DNA from: Pseudomonadota bacterium
GTDB taxonomy: Bacteria > Pseudomonadota > Gammaproteobacteria > Burkholderiales > Gallionellaceae
DNA length: 19,713 nucleotides
Assembly: GCA_021783855.1 (NCBI GenBank)
Contig: JAJXTL010000046.1
Span: 1-19,713, forward strand
Direction: 5' to 3'
The notes under the pieces were generated by a model, which saw only the letters and a program-made list of their open reading frames with translations, made no database searches and was not told where the DNA came from. Below are positions 7,855 through 15,615 of the stretch, piece by piece. A program made the position numbers and the translations under genes. How positions within the stretch are numbered: the stretch's first letter is position 1; every line of letters begins with the position of its first letter.

Positions 7855-9041
7855 TGCACTTCCGCTAAAGGCAGGTTACGCACCATCAGCACGCCGGGTA
7901 TGTTGGATATTTGCGCGATCAATTGATCCGGCACGGCCGAGTCGGTATCCACCAGCGTGTAGGCCATCTCGCCGCGCGACTTGTTCATCATGGTATGTAT
8001 ATTGATGCCCGCATGGGCCAGCGTGCCGGATATCTGTCCCAGCATATTCGGCACGTTGGCGTTGGCTACGCCCAGGCGATATGCCGACTCACGCGGCATC
8101 ACAAGGGTCGGGAAATTCACCGTATGGGTGATGTTGCCGTGTTCCAGGTATTCGCGCACCTGATCCACCACCATCACCGCACAGTTCTCCTCCGCCTCTT
8201 CGGTGGAAGCGCCCAGATGCGGCAGTGCCAGCACGTTCGGCTGCCCCTGCAATTGCTGCGCCGGAAAATCACACACATAGCTGCGCAGATGTTTGCCCGC
8301 CAATCCTGTCAGCACCGCATCGCTGTCCACGATCGCATCGCGCGAAAAGTTCAGCAGCACCGCTCCCGGCTTCATCACCTCTACGCGCTGCATATTAATC
8401 AGATGGCGCGTCGCGTCCAGCAACGGCACATGCAGCGTGACAAAATCGCTGTGCTTTAACAACTCCTCTATGCTTTGCGCTTTTTTAACCTGTGAAGACA
8501 GGCTCCACGCGCCTTCCACGGTGATTTCAGGATCAAACCCGTAGACGCGCATGCCCAGCTTCAGCGCGGTGTCCGCCACCAATCGACCAACCGCCCCCAA
8601 CCCGACAATACCGAGGGTACGCCCGCTCAACTCGATGCCCGCAAACTGCTTCTTGCCATCCTCGACCTGTTTATGCAGCGCCGCATCGTCGCCCGACAGA
8701 CCAGCGACGAATTGCAGCGCCGGCACGATATTGCGCGCCGCCAGCAGCATGCCGGCCACCACCAGTTCCTTGACCGCATTGGCGTTCGCGCCCGCCGCAT
8801 TGAACACGGGAATACCGCGCGCCGACATCTTCGCGACAGGCACGTTATTGGTGCCGGCCCCGGCGCGCGCAATGGCTTTCACGCTGACCGGAATCTCCAT
8901 ATCGTGCATGACCTGCGAGCGCACCAGTATCGCGTCAGGCTCGGTCATCTCTGCCGACACCAGATAGCTTCCCGCCGGAAAGCGTTTAAGACCCTGACTT
9001 GATATCTTGTTCAGCGTGAGGATGCGGTATGGGTTAACCAT
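7851..9041 (-). CDS. serA: D-3-phosphoglycerate dehydrogenase (SerA), short ACT form
   Basis: A 396-residue 2-hydroxyacid dehydrogenase oxidising 3-phosphoglycerate, the first step of serine synthesis. A split substrate domain (RAGAGTNNVPV near 59) surrounds an NAD domain (GIVGLGAVG, about 144-152). Arg234 lies in NFSRDAIVDSDAV and His275 in LPHLGAST. A C-terminal ACT domain begins at about 322 (LGQISGTLAHAGINI) and suggests control by an amino acid. At the position of the usual catalytic Glu (VFPTEP in E. coli) this protein reads DFPAQQ, so Gln262 replaces it, a trait I associate with the DFP subfamily. It starts six bases after serC and ends overlapping pheA, so it is part of the serC-serA-pheA unit and should supply SerC's substrate. 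Confidence 0.92.
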   Translation of the reverse strand: MVNPYRILTLNKISSQGLKRFPAGSYLVSAEMTEPDAILVRSQVMHDMEIPVSVKAIARAGAGTNNVPVAKMSARGIPVFNAAGANANAVKELVVAGMLLAARNIVPALQFVAGLSGDDAALHKQVEDGKKQFAGIELSGRTLGIVGLGAVGRLVADTALKLGMRVYGFDPEITVEGAWSLSSQVKKAQSIEELLKHSDFVTLHVPLLDATRHLINMQRVEVMKPGAVLLNFSRDAIVDSDAVLTGLAGKHLRSYVCDFPAQQLQGQPNVLALPHLGASTEEAEENCAVMVVDQVREYLEHGNITHTVNFPTLVMPRESAYRLGVANANVPNMLGQISGTLAHAGINIHTMMNKSRGEMAYTLVDTDSAVPDQLIAQISNIPGVLMVRNLPLAEVQ

Positions 9042-9047
9042 GGCGTG

Positions 9048-10130
9048 TTAAGCGTTTGCCCGGGCAAATTCACCCATGAATGCCACCAGCGCCTCGACGC
9101 CTGCCAAAGGCATGGCATTGTAGATCGACGCGCGCATGCCGCCTACCGAACGATGCCCTTTGAGTTGCAACAGACCTCTGGCATCGGCCTGCTTGACGAA
9201 AGCGCCATCAAGCTGAGCATCCTGCAAGGTGAACGGCACATTCATCCGCGAACGGTTGGACCTTGCCACCGGGCAGTTATAGAAACCGCCGCTGCCATCG
9301 ATTGCAGCGTATAACAACTCGGCCTTGGCGATATTGGTTTTCTCCATCGCTTGGATGCCGCCCTTATTCTTGAGCATCTGGAACACCAGCCCTGCGATAT
9401 AGATGCCATAGGTTGGCGGCGTGTTGTACATCGAATCGTTGTCCGCATGCGTCTTGTAGTCGAGCATGGTCGGCGTACCGGCGACCACCTGCCCGATCAG
9501 ATCCTCACGCACGATCACGATGGTCAATCCCGCAGGTCCGATGTTCTTCTGCGCACCCGCATAAATCAGACCGTATTTCGACACATCGACCGGACGCGAC
9601 AAAATGGTCGAGGACATATCCGCCACCAACGGTACACTGCCCGTTTCGGGCAACCAGTCAAACTCCACGCCACCGATGGTTTCATTCGGCGTGATATGCA
9701 GATAAGCGGCATCCTTGTCGCACTGCCATGTGGCGAAATCCGGCACGTAGGAGAAGTTTTTATCCGCGCTGGTAGCCACCACGTTCACAGCAGCGAATTT
9801 CTTCGCTTCCGATATGGCCTTCTTGGACCATTCCCCGGTATTGAGATAATCCGCAGAAGTCTTGCCGCGCAGCAAATTCATCGGAATCATCGCGAACTGC
9901 ATGCTGGCGCCGCCCTGCAAAAACAGCACCTTGTAATTGGTCGGAATTCCCATCAACTCGCGCAGATCGGCTTCAGCCTGCGCAGCGATGCCCATGAATT
10001 CTTTACCGCGATGCGACATCTCCATCACCGACATACCGCTGCCCTGCCAGTCGATGAGTTCCGCCTGTGCCTGCTGTAACACTTCTTTCGGCAACACTGC
10101 CGGGCCTGCGCTGAAGTTGTAGATGGTCAT
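9048..10130 (-). CDS. serC: Phosphoserine aminotransferase (SerC)
   Basis: A 360-residue PLP enzyme converting 3-phosphohydroxypyruvate to phosphoserine; it also acts in pyridoxal phosphate synthesis in proteobacteria. It starts [14 protein letters not shown] and shows [20 protein letters not shown], the aspartate in [12 protein letters not shown], and the PLP lysine in [13 protein letters not shown] (K195). Length is standard. The ATG at 10130 is chosen over a TTG at 10145; GGAG lies nine bases upstream. It is the first gene after gyrA (gap of 106 bases holding an inverted repeat), with serA following after six bases. Order serC-pheA-hisC-tyrA is typical of betaproteobacteria; serA in between is the local variation. 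Confidence 0.97.
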   Translation of the reverse strand: MTIYNFSAGPAVLPKEVLQQAQAELIDWQGSGMSVMEMSHRGKEFMGIAAQAEADLRELMGIPTNYKVLFLQGGASMQFAMIPMNLLRGKTSADYLNTGEWSKKAISEAKKFAAVNVVATSADKNFSYVPDFATWQCDKDAAYLHITPNETIGGVEFDWLPETGSVPLVADMSSTILSRPVDVSKYGLIYAGAQKNIGPAGLTIVIVREDLIGQVVAGTPTMLDYKTHADNDSMYNTPPTYGIYIAGLVFQMLKNKGGIQAMEKTNIAKAELLYAAIDGSGGFYNCPVARSNRSRMNVPFTLQDAQLDGAFVKQADARGLLQLKGHRSVGGMRASIYNAMPLAGVEALVAFMGEFARANA

Positions 10131-10156
10131 TGCCTGCTCTCCCAAGTTATAGTCAT

Positions 10157-10227
10157 CAGGATCGAGGATTGTGGATTGAGAAAAACCACTGCTCTGTTTT
10201 TGACTCAGTCCTCAATCCTCAGTCCTG
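10157..10227. repeat. Imperfect inverted repeat between gyrA and serC
   Basis: The 24-base arms at 10157-10180 and 10204-10227 match at about 20 of 24 positions when one is inverted, with a 23-base A/T-rich spacer. The motif GGATTGAGGA/GGACTGAGGA recurs in degenerate form up to the gyrA stop. In RNA it could form a long stem after gyrA, acting as a terminator or attenuating stem ahead of serC; no clean T-run follows on the minus strand. Confidence 0.5.
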
Positions 10228-10236
10228 CTTTATTCC

Positions 10237-12861
10237 TCAATCGTCATTCCTGTCTTCCTGATCCTGCCCTTCAACACCCGGATCCTGATCTTCTTCGCTC
10301 AGGCCCATGCCTTCTTCTTCAGCAGGCTCGGCAATACGGCTCAGACCCGCCAGCTTTTCGCCCTTCTCCAGATTCATCAGCGTAACCCCTTGTGCGGTAC
10401 GACCCATCTCGCGTATCTCGTTGACGCGGGTGCGGATCAACACACCGTTGGTGCCGATCAGCATGATTTCGTCTTCCGGATTCACCAGCGTCGCGGCAAC
10501 CACACGACCGTTACGCTCGGATGTCTGAATCGCGATCATGCCTTGCGTGCCGCGTCCGTGACGGGTGTACTCACTCACCGGGCTGCGCTTGCCATAACCG
10601 TTTTCGGTTGCAGTCAGCACGCTTTGCTGCTCGTTCTCTGCCACCAGCAGGGAAATCACCTGTTGACCCGTTCCCAGCTTCATGCCGCGCACCCCGCGCG
10701 ATGCACGTCCGGTTTCGCGCACATCGTCTTCATCGAAACGCACCGCCTTGCCCGCATTGGAGAACAGCATCACGTCGTGTTTTCCGTCGGTGATCGCCAC
10801 GCCGATCAGATAATCGTCTTCATCCAGATTGATCGCAATGATACCGCGCTTCATCGGGCGCGAGAAATCGGTCAGTGAGGTCTTCTTCACCGTACCGTTG
10901 GCCGTCGCAAAGAACACATATTTATCTTCGGTAAACTCGGTGACCGGCAATATCGCGTTGATCTTTTCGCCGTCTTCCAGCGGCAACAGATTGATGATCG
11001 GCTTGCCGCGCGCAGTCGGACTTCCCTGCGGCACGTCGTATACCTTCATCCAGTAAACGCGCCCCTTGTTGGAGAAGCACAGGATGAAATTGTGCGTATT
11101 GGCGACAAACAGATTGTCGATGAAATCATCATCCTTGTTTCTGGTCGCCTGACGTCCGCGTCCGCCGCGCTTCTGCGCACGGTATTCGTCCATCTTCTGC
11201 GCCTTCATGTAGCCGCCGTGCGACAGCGTCACCACCACGTCTTCGGGCGGGATCAGATCTTCCATGCTCATGTCATGCGTGTGCGTGACGATCTCGCTGC
11301 GGCGCTTATCGCCGAACTGCAGCTTCACGGCAGCCAGCTCATCGCCGATGATGGTCGTTACGCGTTCCGGCGTAGCCAGTATATCGAGCAGATCGGCAAT
11401 CTTGTCCATCACCTCGCGGTATTCGCCGATGATCTTGTCCTGCTCCATGCCGGTCAGGCGTTGCAGACGCAGTTCCAGTATCGCCTGTGCCTGTGCATCG
11501 GACAGATAGTAGCAGCGCACACCGTCTTTATCGATCAGGCCGAACTGCGGCGCCAGACCATCCGGACGCGACGCATCGCTGACCCGGCTCAACATTTCTT
11601 CCACCAGGGATGAGCGCCAGTTGCGCGCCATCAGTTCGCGCTTGGCGTCGCTCGGCGCCGCTGCCGCCTTGATCAACGCGATGATCTCGTCCACGTTGGA
11701 CAAGGCTACCGCCAGGCCTTCCAGCACATGGCCGCGTTCGCGGGCTTTACGCAGTTCAAAAATGGTGCGGCGCGTGACCACTTCGCGGCGATGACGCAGA
11801 AACGCATCCATCACCTGCTTCAAATTCAGCAAACGGGGCTGCCCATCCACGATGGCGACCATATTGATGCCGAAGCTGTCCTGCATCTGCGTGTCTTTGT
11901 ACAGCTTATTGAGCAGCACTTCGGCATTCTCGCCGCGCTTGAGCTCAATCACCGCACGCATCCCCGACTTATCCGACTCGTCGCGGATTTCGGAAATTCC
12001 TTCCAGGCGTTTCTCGCGCACCATCTCGCCGATTTTCATCAGCAGATTCGCCTTGTTCACCTGATAGGGCAGCTCGTCGATGATAATCGCCTGACGCTCA
12101 CCCTTACCGATATCCTCGAAGTGGCAGCGCGCACGCATGATCACGCGACCGCGCCCGGTGCGATAGCCTTCCTTCACGCCCGCCAGACCGTAGATGAAAC
12201 CGGCGGTAGGAAAATCGGGCGCAGGCACATATTCGATCAGTTCCTCGATATCCATCTCAGGATTTTGCAGCAGCGCGAGACACGCATCGATCACTTCGGT
12301 CATGTTGTGCGGCGGAATATTGGTCGCCATGCCCACCGCGATGCCGGAAGAACCGTTGACCAGCAGATTCGGGAAGCGCGCCGGAAACACCAGCGGCTCG
12401 TGTTCGGAACCGTCGTAGTTCGGCCCGAAATCCACCGTTTCCTTGTCCAGATCGGCCAGCAATTCATGCGCGATCCTCGCCATGCGTATTTCGGTGTAAC
12501 GCATCGCCGCCGCATTATCGCCGTCCACCGAACCGAAGTTACCCTGCCCGTCCACCAGCATGTAGCGCAGCGAAAACGGCTGTGCCATGCGGACGATGGT
12601 GTCATACACAGCGGTATCGCCATGCGGGTGATATTTACCGATCACGTCACCGACGATACGCGCCGATTTCTTGTAAGCTTTATTCCAGTCGTTCGACAGC
12701 TCGTGCATCGCAAACAGCACGCGACGGTGCACGGGCTTCAAGCCGTCGCGCACATCCGGCAGCGCGCGCCCGACGATCACGCTCATCGCATAGTCCAGGT
12801 AGGACTTGCGCATTTCTTCTTCCAGGCTGACCGGCAGGGTTTCTTTAGCGAATTGTTCCAT
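10237..12861 (-). CDS. gyrA: DNA gyrase subunit A
   Basis: An 874-residue subunit of DNA gyrase, the breakage-reunion subunit that introduces negative supercoils with GyrB. It starts [20 protein letters not shown]. The quinolone-determining region reads [17 protein letters not shown] (T83, D87), and the catalytic tyrosine is Y122 in [10 protein letters not shown]. The GyrA box of the DNA-wrapping C-terminal domain is QKRGGRG, and the protein ends in an acidic tail ([15 protein letters not shown]). Thr83, where E. coli has Ser, is the natural state in several proteobacteria, so it is not by itself evidence of resistance. The ATG at 12861 matches the family start; the frame extends 14 codons upstream without support. 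It is divergent from ubiG across about 160 bases that must hold both promoters. Confidence 0.98.
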   Translation of the reverse strand: MEQFAKETLPVSLEEEMRKSYLDYAMSVIVGRALPDVRDGLKPVHRRVLFAMHELSNDWNKAYKKSARIVGDVIGKYHPHGDTAVYDTIVRMAQPFSLRYMLVDGQGNFGSVDGDNAAAMRYTEIRMARIAHELLADLDKETVDFGPNYDGSEHEPLVFPARFPNLLVNGSSGIAVGMATNIPPHNMTEVIDACLALLQNPEMDIEELIEYVPAPDFPTAGFIYGLAGVKEGYRTGRGRVIMRARCHFEDIGKGERQAIIIDELPYQVNKANLLMKIGEMVREKRLEGISEIRDESDKSGMRAVIELKRGENAEVLLNKLYKDTQMQDSFGINMVAIVDGQPRLLNLKQVMDAFLRHRREVVTRRTIFELRKARERGHVLEGLAVALSNVDEIIALIKAAAAPSDAKRELMARNWRSSLVEEMLSRVSDASRPDGLAPQFGLIDKDGVRCYYLSDAQAQAILELRLQRLTGMEQDKIIGEYREVMDKIADLLDILATPERVTTIIGDELAAVKLQFGDKRRSEIVTHTHDMSMEDLIPPEDVVVTLSHGGYMKAQKMDEYRAQKRGGRGRQATRNKDDDFIDNLFVANTHNFILCFSNKGRVYWMKVYDVPQGSPTARGKPIINLLPLEDGEKINAILPVTEFTEDKYVFFATANGTVKKTSLTDFSRPMKRGIIAINLDEDDYLIGVAITDGKHDVMLFSNAGKAVRFDEDDVRETGRASRGVRGMKLGTGQQVISLLVAENEQQSVLTATENGYGKRSPVSEYTRHGRGTQGMIAIQTSERNGRVVAATLVNPEDEIMLIGTNGVLIRTRVNEIREMGRTAQGVTLMNLEKGEKLAGLSRIAEPAEEEGMGLSEEDQDPGVEGQDQEDRNDD

Positions 12862-13022
12862 TGTGTAGTATTTAGCCCAAAAAACAGCTAGCGAGTTTAC
12901 CACAGACAGTCATTATCCATCCAGCCATTACAGACGCCGCCAACGGCAAGCAACAGGACAACTTGGTTCTTCCGGCAAGTTTTGCTACAGTCACACTCCA
13001 GCAACCCAATCACGCACCCGCC

Positions 13023-13718
13023 ATGAGCAACGCAGATCCCGTCGAAATCGAAAAATTCTCCCAACTGGCCCACAAATGGTGGGATCCGAACAGCGAATTC
13101 AAGCCGCTGCACGAGATTAACCCGTTGCGCCTGAACTATATCGACAGGCAGGCCGGACTTGCCGGCAAGACCGTGCTGGATGTCGGCTGCGGTGGCGGCA
13201 TTCTGTCCGAGAGCATGGCAGGATTGAATGCCAACGTCACCGGCATCGACCTCTCCGACAAGGCGCTGCAAGTTGCCAGGCTGCACTTGCTCGAAAGCGG
13301 CAAACAAGTCGACTATCGCAAAATCGCCGTGGAAGACATGGCAGCCGGATACCCGGATACCTTCGACATCGTCACCTGCATGGAAATGCTCGAACACGTG
13401 CCGGACCCTGACAGCGTCATCGCCTCATGTGCTGCGCTGGTCAAACCGGGCGGCCGGGTGTTTTTCTCGACGCTCAACCGCAATCCAAAATCCTATCTGT
13501 TCGCCATACTGGGCGCAGAATACGTGCTGAACATGCTGCCGCGCGGCACCCATGACTATGCCAAATTCCTGAAACCTTCTGAACTCGCGCAATCCTGCCG
13601 CAATGCCGGATTGACGGTTGCCGACCTGACCGGCATGAGCTACAACCCGATATCCAGAATTTATTCACTGGGCAAGGATACCAGCGTAAATTACATGGTT
13701 GCCTGCCGACGTGAGTAA
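13023..13718 (+). CDS. ubiG: Ubiquinone biosynthesis O-methyltransferase (UbiG)
   Basis: A 231-residue class I SAM-dependent methyltransferase performing the two O-methylations of ubiquinone synthesis. It starts [20 protein letters not shown] followed by [17 protein letters not shown], a hallmark of UbiG. SAM motif I is [13 protein letters not shown] (51-63), followed by VTGIDLS, then [13 protein letters not shown] and the C-terminal [16 protein letters not shown] chose the ATG at 13023 because it gives the family start; the frame runs 20 codons further upstream without similarity I recognise. It is followed after 87 bases by gph, in the order ubiG-gph common in proteobacteria, but here a palindromic repeat lies between them. 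Confidence 0.96.
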   Translation: MSNADPVEIEKFSQLAHKWWDPNSEFKPLHEINPLRLNYIDRQAGLAGKTVLDVGCGGGILSESMAGLNANVTGIDLSDKALQVARLHLLESGKQVDYRKIAVEDMAAGYPDTFDIVTCMEMLEHVPDPDSVIASCAALVKPGGRVFFSTLNRNPKSYLFAILGAEYVLNMLPRGTHDYAKFLKPSELAQSCRNAGLTVADLTGMSYNPISRIYSLGKDTSVNYMVACRRE

Positions 13719-13780
13719 TTTCCTCGTACCGACATGTTCTTCATTGGACGATGGCAAGATCAATCAGGCATCAAAAATCA

Positions 13781-13842
13781 CCGTTCGTGCTGAGCCTGTC
13801 GAAGCATGAACGTTCACCCTTCGATACGCTCAGGGCGAACGG
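13781..13842. repeat. 62-bp imperfect palindrome overlapping the gph start
   Basis: The left arm (13781-13812, CCGTTCGTGCTGAGCCTGTC and on) and right arm (13811-13842, ending CTCAGGGCGAACGG) meet at GAACGTTC and match at about 26 of 32 positions. The motif GTGCTGAGCCTGTCGAAG is one I recognise as an intergenic palindrome dispersed in many beta- and gammaproteobacterial genomes. It lies between ubiG and gph and includes the gph ATG. Confidence 0.8.
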
Positions 13843-14498
13843 ATTTTGTTCAAGCCGTTCTGTTCGACCTTGACGGGACATTCGCCGACACTGCACCGGA
13901 TCTTGCCGCAGCCCTGAATCACACAAGGGCATCGCGAAATCTGCCTCCGTTGCCGCTGGAAGTGTTGCGCCCGCAGGCCTCTCATGGCTCGGCAGGGCTA
14001 CTCAAAACAGGCATGAACGTCACACCGGATGCGCCGGGTTACGACGAATTACGCGACATTTTTCTCGATCATTATGCCAACAACATCTGCGTAAACACCA
14101 AATTGTTTGAGGGAATGGCTCAGTTAGTGACTGAGCTGGAACAGCGCGGTATCAAATGGGGCATCGTCACCAACAAACCGCACATCTATACGCTCCCCCT
14201 GATGCAGGCGCTGGGTTACGCGGATCGCGCTGCGTGTCTTATAAGTGGCGACACCTGCGCCCACGCGAAACCGCATCCCGAACCGATGCTCAAAGCCTGC
14301 GAGATCATCGGCGTCACCCCTGAAAACTGCCTCTATCTGGGCGACGATCTGCGCGACATGCAGGCCGCCAACGCGGCACTGATGCGCGGCGTCATTGCGC
14401 GTTACGGCTACATCGGCGCGGATGCGCAACTCAACGAATGGGGCCCACACGCCATAATCAGCCATCCCATTGAACTTCTCGACCTGATTCCCGTCTGA
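13806..14498 (+). CDS. gph: Phosphoglycolate phosphatase (Gph), HAD family
   Basis: A 230-residue HAD-superfamily phosphatase that removes 2-phosphoglycolate. Motif I is LFDLDGTFADT (nucleophile D21, D23), motif II is WGIVTNKP, the motif III lysine is in HAKPHPEP, and motif IV is YLGDDLRDMQAA. Family members usually begin within a few residues of VQAVLFDLDG. Here the only in-frame ATG lies 14 codons earlier and inside the palindromic repeat, so residues 1-14 (MNVHPSIRSGRTDF) are mostly encoded by the repeat. No standard start codon lies between the repeat and the conserved domain. DGTF instead of DGTL is a mild deviation. It is likely co-transcribed with ubiG. Its 3' end holds the ssrA promoter. 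Confidence 0.93.
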   Translation: MNVHPSIRSGRTDFVQAVLFDLDGTFADTAPDLAAALNHTRASRNLPPLPLEVLRPQASHGSAGLLKTGMNVTPDAPGYDELRDIFLDHYANNICVNTKLFEGMAQLVTELEQRGIKWGIVTNKPHIYTLPLMQALGYADRAACLISGDTCAHAKPHPEPMLKACEIIGVTPENCLYLGDDLRDMQAANAALMRGVIARYGYIGADAQLNEWGPHAIISHPIELLDLIPV

Positions 14499-14511
14499 TG
14501 CGTGTTACAAT
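14484..14511 (+). promoter_or_regulatory. Likely ssrA promoter
   Basis: An extended -10 (TG-T-TACAAT, 14503-14511) lies 18 bases before the mature tmRNA 5' end. A weak -35 (CTGATT, 14484-14489) sits 16 bases upstream of it. The spacing allows a short 5' leader removed by RNase P. It overlaps the end of gph. Confidence 0.5.
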
Positions 14512-14528
14512 CAGCAAGCTTCGAAACC

Positions 14529-14897
14529 GGGGACGACATGGCTTCGACGTGGGTTGCAAAGCAGAGTAGGGCATACCGAGGACCCGCAACCTCGTAAATC
14601 AGCTGGAAAAAACTAGTCGCAAACGACGAAAACTACGCTTTAGCCGCTTAGTCGGCTAGACCTCACACCATGCTGTCTGTGGAGTGGCTCAAAGTCGCAA
14701 GACTGAGATGAGTGAGGTAAATTACACAGAATCGTGTCGTGCAGGGTTACTTTGTACGAAGCTAAAACTAAGGTAACTAGTCCCGTACCAGCCCGCCAGT
14801 TGGCGTGTCCGGGATTAAATCAAATAACATGGCTAAGTATGTAGAACTGCCTGTAGAGTACTTGCGGACGCGGGTTCAATTCCCGCCGTCTCCACCA
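14529..14897 (+). ncRNA. ssrA: Transfer-messenger RNA (tmRNA)
   Basis: A 369-nt tmRNA that rescues stalled ribosomes and tags their products. The 5' end GGGGACGACATGGCTTCGAC and 3' end CGTCTCC-A-CCA form a 7-bp acceptor stem (GGGGACG with CGTCTCC, one G-U pair). The T arm is GCGGGTTCAATTCCCGC. The tag frame runs from GCA at 14619 to TAG at 14649-14651 and reads ANDENYALAA, a tag of betaproteobacterial type. The CCA is encoded. It is followed at once by a strong hairpin terminator. The 3' end of ssrA is a common integration site for islands, and the DNA beyond is accessory in character. Confidence 0.98.
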
Positions 14898-14898
14898 A

Positions 14899-14937
14899 CA
14901 AATACAAACGACACCCTTGCGGTGTCGTTTGTGTTTG
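14899..14937 (+). terminator. Intrinsic terminator of ssrA
   Basis: The stem CAAACGACACC / GGTGTCGTTTG (14905-14915 and 14921-14931) with loop CTTGC extends outward through mostly A-T pairs to about 17 bp. It begins two bases after the tmRNA CCA end. The T-rich right arm provides the U-tract. Confidence 0.85.
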
Positions 14938-14954
14938 TTGTGTCGAAACAGGGC

Positions 14955-14973
14955 GGAATTGAATCCGCGTCCG
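14955..14973 (-). repeat. Inverted partial copy of the ssrA 3' end, copy 1
   Basis: GGAATTGAATCCGCGTCCG on the plus strand matches the reverse complement of the tmRNA T-arm region (14862-14885) with one mismatch in 19. It is oriented opposite to ssrA and may be a remnant of an attachment site or of another tmRNA gene. Confidence 0.6.
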
Positions 14974-14985
14974 GTCGGGCGCGGG

Positions 14986-15076
14986 GCTATGAGCGTTTGG
15001 CAAATAACACCTGCGTGTTATTTGTAGCTCATAGCGCCAACGCGCATGCAGGCGCGTTGGCTGGTCAGGATGACCA
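14986..15076. repeat. Nested hairpin cluster downstream of ssrA
   Basis: Four perfect stems follow one another. GCTATGAGC/GCTCATAGC (14986-14994, 15027-15035) encloses CAAATAACAC/GTGTTATTTG (15001-15010, 15015-15024). GCCAACGCGC/GCGCGTTGGC (15036-15061) and TGGTCA/TGACCA (15062-15076) follow. Together with the terminator-like stem at 15084 they give an almost fully paired 130-nt segment. No coding frame is supported. It could be a small structured RNA or single-strand recombination substrate. Confidence 0.6.
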
Positions 15077-15083
15077 ATTCCCG

Positions 15084-15114
15084 CAAAAAGCTCACCCTTG
15101 CGGTGGGCTTTTTG
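15084..15114 (+). terminator. Strong intrinsic terminator-like hairpin
   Basis: AAAAAGCTCACC / GGTGGGCTTTTT pairs over 12 bp with loop CTTGC, and the right arm ends in T5 followed by GTTTT. It shares the CACCCTTGCGGTG tip with the ssrA terminator. It would end a transcript covering the hairpin cluster on the plus strand; being symmetrical, it could also work on the minus strand. Confidence 0.65.
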
Positions 15115-15135
15115 TTTTGCTGCGTTACGACAACA

Positions 15136-15159
15136 CGGGAATTGAGTCCGCGTCCGCAA
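15136..15159 (-). repeat. Inverted partial copy of the ssrA 3' end, copy 2
   Basis: The 24 bases starting CGGGAATTGAGTCCGCG match the reverse complement of tmRNA positions 14862-14885 at 22 of 24 positions. It is in the same orientation as copy 1, 181 bases away, and opposite to ssrA. The 450 bases from here to the DUF6933 stop contain no gene I can support. Confidence 0.7.
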
Positions 15160-15370
15160 CAGACGCGACCTGAGAAACAGCGAAAAACCCAACCGAACAA
15201 GTGCATACTTCAGATCAATTGAGACGGCGGAAACCAAACTGACGTCCGGCACCATTTTCCCCTGGCTGGGCGCAACGCCTGGACACCCTGAAAGCAGGGG
15301 CGCAAGTGATTCCACTGCGGACAAATTCAGCCGCCTGATGCGGTATGGCTTCAGAATCATGTTAAAAACA

Positions 15371-15397
15371 GTCGGGACTGGTCGGGACAGTCGGGAC
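15371..15397. repeat. Three tandem GTCGGGAC motifs
   Basis: GTCGGGAC occurs at 15371, 15381 and 15390 with 1-2 base spacers. Spacing close to one helical turn would suit a protein-binding site, but it may be a slippage product. Confidence 0.45.
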
Positions 15398-15422
15398 AGC
15401 TTGTCCGGTACGCTGCAGCGCC

Positions 15423-15510
15423 GTCCAACGCCCGAACGCTAAACCTTTGCATAACTTCTGGCAGGCGCAAAGCCAATGACAGCATGGCTTGCGTAGCATT
15501 ATTGTTAGGC
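15423..15510 (-). other. attC-like recombination site (site A)
   Basis: Read on the minus strand, downstream of the DUF6933 gene, it begins GCCTAAC (15510-15504; RYYYAAC) and ends GTTGGAC (15429-15423; GTTRRRY), 88 nt in all. Inner arms AATGCTA and TAGCGTT pair at 6 of 7 positions, and a further imperfect stem lies inside (GCAAGCCATG with CATTGGCTTTGC). The order and orientation are those of an integron attC following a cassette gene. A 20-base segment within it (15444-15463) recurs in site B with one mismatch. No integrase gene is in the window. Confidence 0.45.
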
Positions 15511-15615
15511 AGAACACGCTGTAAACCGCCACGCTACCCGCATTGCTCCGTCATCTGGCGCTGCAAAATCTCGTGCGAATTGATTTCCTGCGGCCCCTCA
15601 TTTGTCCGATAGTTT

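Noticed and set aside
12630..12700. GyrA Thr83 as a quinolone-resistance mutation
   Set aside because: Thr at this position is the natural residue in several proteobacteria, and Asp87 is unchanged, so resistance cannot be inferred.
11728..12891. 387-residue plus-strand open frame opposite gyrA, and similar long frames opposite serC, pheA, aroF and serA
   Set aside because: High-GC codon use of the real genes keeps the complementary frame open; the products are rich in His and Arg with no domain, and the opposite strand carries well-conserved enzymes.
12862..13022. Defined promoters in the gyrA-ubiG divergent gap
   Set aside because: Only weak candidates were found (an extended -10 TGGTAAACT for gyrA, TTGGTT-17-TACAGT for ubiG); neither was good enough to list as a feature.
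13474..13668. Minus-strand 64-residue open frame within ubiG
   Set aside because: It lies wholly antisense to a conserved methyltransferase and has no start context.
14833..15360. 175-residue minus-strand open frame across the ssrA 3' end, containing the string AGIEPAS
   Set aside because: It is the antisense of tmRNA and its downstream hairpins; AGIEPAS-type peptides are a known artefact of translating the complement of tmRNA or tRNA 3' ends.
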